From CAYWMP01 sp964459445 (GTDB taxonomy: Bacteria; Desulfobacterota; DSM-4660; Desulfatiglandales; HGW-15), in the NCBI GenBank assembly GCA_964459445.1, contig CAYWMP010000027.1:1-43810 (forward strand): DNA of 43,810 nucleotides, read 5' to 3'. Each line of letters starts with the position of its first letter. Positions within the stretch are counted from its first letter, which is position 1. Below are positions 40,520 through 43,810 of the stretch, in pieces. The translations under genes were made by a program, and so were the position numbers. The notes under the pieces are model-generated. The model did no database searches, had not been told where the DNA came from, and saw only the letters and a program-made list of their open reading frames with translations.

Positions 40520-41866
40520 ATGAAAGAAAACGTCGTTGCCCTGAAGCATTATGAAAGCAGTCCGGATTCACTCAAGGAGCTATTGGATTTTTGTGGAGGA
40601 TTCGATTCGCTTAGAAGCAGCCAGCATGTCCTGATCAAACCCAATCTCATGGCTCTGGACGATACCTACCCCATGCCCTTCTATGGTGTCTATACGACCA
40701 CCAGATTGGTTCAGGATATGGTGATTCTCCTCAAAGAGCATGGCGTTGAAAGGATTACTATTGGGGAAGGGTCCGCTTATGGGAAGCACTTCGGCGTCGA
40801 AACAGGAAAAATATTCGAAACCCTGGGCTATCCAACCCTTGCGGAGCGTTATGGTGTGACGCTTCTAGACCTTCTCAAAGGACCCTTTCAAGAGGTGGAT
40901 TTCGGGGAATTTACCCTTGAAGTATCCAAGCCCGCCCTGGAAGCTGACTTTCTGATCAACATGCCGACCTATAAAACCCACAACCAATGTATACTCTCTC
41001 TTGGACTCAAAAACCTCAAGGGCTGCCTTTCCGTCAAAGCGCGAACATTCTGCCATTCACCGGACCATGACCTGGATCACTATGTCTCCCTACTCGTGGA
41101 AAAACTAAAACCGGATCTAACGGTTTTGGACGGCATTTACGGCCTTGAAAAGGGCCCCTTTTACACCGGGAATGCCGTGCGTGTGAATGCCCTTGCGGCC
41201 TCAAAAGATCCTTTTGCAGTCGATCTCATAGGCACCTTTCTTGCGGGCATGGATCCATCCGAGGTGCCACACATCCGAGAACACGCTGAACGGAATGGAA
41301 GACCTCTTGGCTTGGATGAGTATGATTTACGGGGAACACCGCTTGAGGAACTAAAACGCCGCCTGAAGTGGGATTACAGGTGGCGGGATGACAATACCGG
41401 CCCCATTGTATGGAATAAAATGGGTATTAAGGGAATCAAGCTCCCCAAATATGATAAGACCCTGTGCACAGGTTGCTCCGGCCTGTATTCTCCGGTTCTT
41501 GCCTATACCATGACTGCCTTTAAAGGAGAACCCTTCAACGAAATCGAGATTCTTACCGGGAAATCCATGAAACCTACCGGTGAAGCCAAACAGACCATTC
41601 TCATGGGTAATTGCATGATTAAGGAGAACAGGAAAGATCCCAAGATCAAGGAGCTTACGATGGTTAGTGGTTGTCCCCCATCGCTCCAATCCGTTCGTGA
41701 AGCCATGGAGAAAGCGGGCATTGAGGTGAATAGGAGTGCCTACGAAAAACTTCGCATGTCCATGGTTGAAAAATATAGGGGGAGGAAGGGATTCGAGGAT
41801 GGATTTTATTCTGCAGCCGCAAAAAAGTTGAGCCACAAGGCACTAAGCCACCAAGATTATACCTAA
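40520..41866 (+). CDS. DUF362 protein
   Basis: 448 residues, cytoplasmic. DUF362 hallmarks: VLIKPNLM, the TTRLVQDMV helix, ITIGEGSA, DFLINMPTYKTH, SLGLKNLKGCL and the VLDGIYGLEKGPFY segment. The C-terminal part carries CTGCSGLYSPVL and further cysteines (GNCMI, SGCPPS) that might bind metal or iron-sulfur, unlike a standard ferredoxin domain. Function of the family is not settled. The last 11 residues (SHKALSHQDYT) are encoded by a dispersed nine-base repeat, so the original C-terminus was probably altered by repeat insertion. Confidence 0.85.
   Translation: MKENVVALKHYESSPDSLKELLDFCGGFDSLRSSQHVLIKPNLMALDDTYPMPFYGVYTTTRLVQDMVILLKEHGVERITIGEGSAYGKHFGVETGKIFETLGYPTLAERYGVTLLDLLKGPFQEVDFGEFTLEVSKPALEADFLINMPTYKTHNQCILSLGLKNLKGCLSVKARTFCHSPDHDLDHYVSLLVEKLKPDLTVLDGIYGLEKGPFYTGNAVRVNALAASKDPFAVDLIGTFLAGMDPSEVPHIREHAERNGRPLGLDEYDLRGTPLEELKRRLKWDYRWRDDNTGPIVWNKMGIKGIKLPKYDKTLCTGCSGLYSPVLAYTMTAFKGEPFNEIEILTGKSMKPTGEAKQTILMGNCMIKENRKDPKIKELTMVSGCPPSLQSVREAMEKAGIEVNRSAYEKLRMSMVEKYRGRKGFEDGFYSAAAKKLSHKALSHQDYT
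41831..41856 (+). repeat. 9-nt periodic repeat (CACNAAG units), left arm
   Basis: CCACAAGGCACTAAGCCACC and following AAGA show three CACNAAG units at nine-base spacing. The inverse (CTTTGTGCCTTCGTGTCT, joined across the IS element to TAGTGG) is at 41995-42012 plus 43758-43763. Left and right arms once formed a long palindrome-like pair around repeat copy B. Confidence 0.65.
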
Positions 41867-41965
41867 AGTGATCGGTTCAGGTTTCAGGTTGGAAACTCTT
41901 TCGCGCAGCGCAGGCGCTTGCGCCGCGTGAACAATCAACCCTTGAACGGGGAACCTTTTAACCTG
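41865..41965 (+). repeat. dispersed GGTTCA-type inverted repeat, copy B
   Basis: AAAGTGATCGGTTCA at its start overlaps the DUF362 stop codon; AATCAACCCTTGAAC and GAACCTTTTAACC follow, the same block order as copy A (11588-11697) in reverse. The centre differs and contains a hairpin GGCGC-TT-GCGCC near 41910. Confidence 0.65.
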
Positions 41966-42033
41966 TTTTTAGAGGTTTAAACTTCATATTCCTTCTTTGT
42001 GCCTTCGTGTCTTGTATGATGAAAGTGTTGGTA

Positions 42034-42075
42034 GTTGTTCTTTGAAAATAAAAGCTTTCCTTCATCGGTAAAACC
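42034..42075 (+). repeat. IS110 left subterminal inverted repeats
   Basis: GTTGTTCTTTGAAAAT (42034-42049) and TCGGTAAAACC (42065-42075). Their reverse complements lie adjacent to each other in the right end (43648-43673). The spacing between the two blocks differs: 15 bases on the left, a one-base overlap on the right. Confidence 0.8.
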
Positions 42076-42215
42076 ATCAAAATGACGGAAGAGGAGGATC
42101 GTGTCTTGGGTCTGGAACCCGTCACTAAGTTTCTTCCTTCCGCCAGGTTTAAGTCGGGGAACAACTTGGTCCAAAGAGACCGGAGAACGACAAGGCTGAT
42201 GATTCCTGGCTATTT
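42050..42215 (+). ncRNA. putative IS110 bridge RNA
   Basis: Two stem-loops with internal loops. First (target loop): outer stem CGGAAG/CTTCCG (42086-42091 / 42137-42142), inner stem GGGT/ACCC (42108-42111 / 42117-42120); left side holds TCGTGTCT (42099-42106), right side CACTAAG (42123-42129). Second (donor loop): outer stem CCAGG/CCTGG (42143-42147 / 42205-42209), inner stem GGTC/GACC; left side GGAACAACT (42158-42166), right side ACAAG (42190-42194). These match left target, right target, left donor and right donor respectively. Exact RNA ends are not known; borders are estimated. Confidence 0.75.
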
Positions 42216-42247
42216 TCACAACACATTTACCGATTCAAGGAGGCTTT

Positions 42248-43618
42248 ATGCAAACATTCTATTTGGGTATCGACGCCAGCAAGGGATACGCGGACTTTAT
42301 CATTCTCAACAGCCAAAAGAAGGTGGTCGTTGAAAGCTTCCAGTTGGACGACACCTTTGAAGGTCACTGTCTTGTCTATGAGCTGTTGATGAACTTTTCA
42401 ACCGATCATCCGGAGTCCATCATTTACGCCGCAGTTGAGAGTACCGGTGGATACGAAAACAACTGGTATAACGCGCTTTTGGCATTCCAGGGATCCTTAA
42501 ATCTTCACACGGCCCGGTTGAACCCCCTTGGGGTCTACCATAACAGCAAGGCTGATATGAAGCGCAATGTCACGGATAAAATCAGCGCTCAAAGTGTGGC
42601 AGAGTATATGATCACACACCCTGAGAAAGTTTCCTATCAGTCACAGGATCATCTGGGGAGCCTGCGAAAACAGTGGGGATTTATCAAGATGCTGACCAAG
42701 CAGTCCACCCAACTGTTAAATCAATTGGAATCGCTGTTATACAGCGCCAATCCGGAGATCCTGACACACTGTAAAGACGGGGTGCCGGCTTGGATCTTCA
42801 AGCTATTGCTCAAATACCCCACAGCCGCTAATCTGGCCAAAGCCAAAGTGGTCTCTGTAGCCCGGATCCCTTATGTTTCCTCGGCTAAGGCCGAAGTCCT
42901 CGTGGTGAATGCGAAAAGGAGCGTCGCTTCGGCCACCGATGAAATCACCCAGCAGCTCATTGTGGCCACCGTCAAACAGATCATGCATCTGAAGAAAACC
43001 ATTAAGATCCAAACCGAGATCATGACCAAAGAGTGCTCTGTGCCTGAGTTAGAGCTGTTGAAAACCTTTGTCGGAATCAGCGATTACTCCGCCATCGGTA
43101 TGATGCTCAACATCGAGAGCGTCAAGCGATTTAAAACGGTAAAAAAACTGGCCTCTTTCTTTGGGATTCATCCAGAATTGAAGATTAGCGGTGATGGGGT
43201 TGCAGCTTTTCGTATGAGCAAAAAAGGGCGTAAAGAACCAAGGCAAATCCTATTTATGGTAGCCATGACGGCCATTACCACAAACCCCCTGATCAGCCAA
43301 ATCTATCAGGAACGTGTTGAAAAAGGGATGGAAAAGATGGCTGCCATAGGCCTGTGCATGCATAAGATCCTCAGAGTCATCTATGGCATGCTCAAACACA
43401 ACAGCCCCTTTGACCCGCAAATCGACCGGAGAAACAGACAGAAATCGGTGCAGAAAAGAAAATCGAGAATAGAAAATAAGATCCGTCGTTACCAGGATTA
43501 TGATCCCAATGCACCCATATCGAGACGGCATAAAATCAAAAGAATGGAACAGAGGCAGTCCCAAAGCGACAACGGCGCTGAGTGCGGGATCTTAGCCCCC
43601 GTTCCATTCCCAACGTAA
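42248..43618 (+). CDS. IS110-family transposase (DEDD recombinase)
   Basis: 456 residues; strong start (CAAGGAGGC before ATG). N-terminal RuvC-like domain: Asp9 in GIDASK, Glu64 in VESTG, Asp110 in VTDKISA; the position three after Asp110, Asp in many relatives, is Ser113. The C-terminal Tnp domain has TFVGISDYSAIGMML, FFGIHPELKISG (candidate catalytic Ser314) and MSKKGRKEPRQILF. A basic tail follows. Moves the element by RNA-guided recombination, as known for IS110 relatives. The frame is intact. Confidence 0.92.
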   Translation: MQTFYLGIDASKGYADFIILNSQKKVVVESFQLDDTFEGHCLVYELLMNFSTDHPESIIYAAVESTGGYENNWYNALLAFQGSLNLHTARLNPLGVYHNSKADMKRNVTDKISAQSVAEYMITHPEKVSYQSQDHLGSLRKQWGFIKMLTKQSTQLLNQLESLLYSANPEILTHCKDGVPAWIFKLLLKYPTAANLAKAKVVSVARIPYVSSAKAEVLVVNAKRSVASATDEITQQLIVATVKQIMHLKKTIKIQTEIMTKECSVPELELLKTFVGISDYSAIGMMLNIESVKRFKTVKKLASFFGIHPELKISGDGVAAFRMSKKGRKEPRQILFMVAMTAITTNPLISQIYQERVEKGMEKMAAIGLCMHKILRVIYGMLKHNSPFDPQIDRRNRQKSVQKRKSRIENKIRRYQDYDPNAPISRRHKIKRMEQRQSQSDNGAECGILAPVPFPT

Positions 43619-43681
43619 GGTTACCAAAATAAGGACTGTATGTGTAGGTTTTACCGAATTTTCAAAGAACAACGCTATAGG

Positions 43682-43748
43682 TTGAAAGTAAATTCAAGAT
43701 CAAAATTTGCGGCATAACATACCCGCAAAATTTCTCTTGACTTTCAAC
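43682..43748 (+). repeat. long hairpin in the IS110 right end
   Basis: Nested inverted pairs: GTTGAAAGT/ACTTTCAAC (43682-43690 / 43740-43748), TCAAGA/TCTTGA (43694-43699 / 43735-43740) and TTTGCGG/CCGCAAA around 43705-43729. It ends seven bases before the right CT core. Confidence 0.65.
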
Positions 43749-43810
43749 GGAATAACTTAGTGGAATAAGAAAACGCTGGCTTCCTCCAATTTTAATAAGG
43801 AAAAAACCAG

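Larger units (their letters stand above)
42011..43755 (+). mobile_element. complete IS110-family element
   Basis: Borders are read from the CT core: left flank CCTTCGTGT then CT (42011-42012); right end GGAATAA then CT (43756-43757) and TAGTGG. Removing the 1745-base element restores CTTTGTGCCTTCGTGTCTTAGTGG, a normal copy of the genomic repeat. Subterminal inverted repeats GTTGTTCTTTGAAAAT (42034-42049 / 43658-43673) and TCGGTAAAACC (42065-42075 / 43648-43658) match perfectly. Contents: a putative bridge RNA of about 170 bases, one transposase gene, and a 137-base right end with a long hairpin. Confidence 0.88.

Overview
The window looks like a chromosomal segment of a Desulfobacterota (deltaproteobacterial, probably sulfate-reducer-like) genome. 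I infer this from a periplasmic CXXCH-containing chemoreceptor beside a tetraheme cytochrome, a selenocysteine-encoding peroxiredoxin-like gene, the general flavour of the proteins, and many dispersed palindromic repeats at gene ends. No rRNA, tRNA or CRISPR array was seen.

Layout. 1-4.6 kb: a leftward gene leaving the window (unrecognised N-terminal regulatory region of a probable signalling protein), a small DUF3135-like protein, and a leftward tetraheme cytochrome / heme-type chemoreceptor pair followed by an orphan copy of a receptor hairpin tip. 5.3-11.5 kb: an exported TPR protein, a single-domain CULT (cereblon-like) protein, and a leftward pair made of a selenoprotein (in-frame TGA with a SECIS-like hairpin) and the RNA helicase hrpA. 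11.8-18.4 kb: glnS plus an M28 peptidase, an Slp-type lipoprotein, a triple zinc-knuckle mini-protein, an M24 peptidase, a PilZ protein and a methyltransferase. 18.8-31.7 kb: a rightward metabolic block: P1-family (DmpA/BapA-type) aminopeptidase, a complete dipeptide-type ABC transporter with an M20 peptidase in the middle, then ilvD-panE-panB, which together turn dihydroxyisovalerate into pantoate. A GxxExxY cassette with 14-bp inverted ends sits inside the transporter operon.

31.9-38.9 kb is accessory: an AbrB/PIN toxin-antitoxin pair, an unrecognised three-ORF operon, a gene remnant, a Phd/PIN pair, an MFS exporter with a small probable regulator, and a Fic protein under a perfect inverted pair of 18-bp operators. 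Part of this (34.9-38.9 kb) is bracketed by two nearly identical terminator hairpins. 39-40.2 kb has mlaD-mlaC without mlaE/mlaF; then a DUF362 protein.

The right end (42.0-43.76 kb) is a complete IS110-family element. Its 5' non-coding region folds into two internal-loop stem-loops. Their loops match both flanks of the insertion site and the element's own joined ends, so all four guides of a bridge RNA, and the exact CT-to-CT borders, can be read from the sequence. The target is a dispersed 9-nt-periodic repeat.

A second system-like signal is a family of three 124-157 bp palindromic repeats, each directly after a stop codon, with conserved interiors but different, perfectly self-complementary outer arms.
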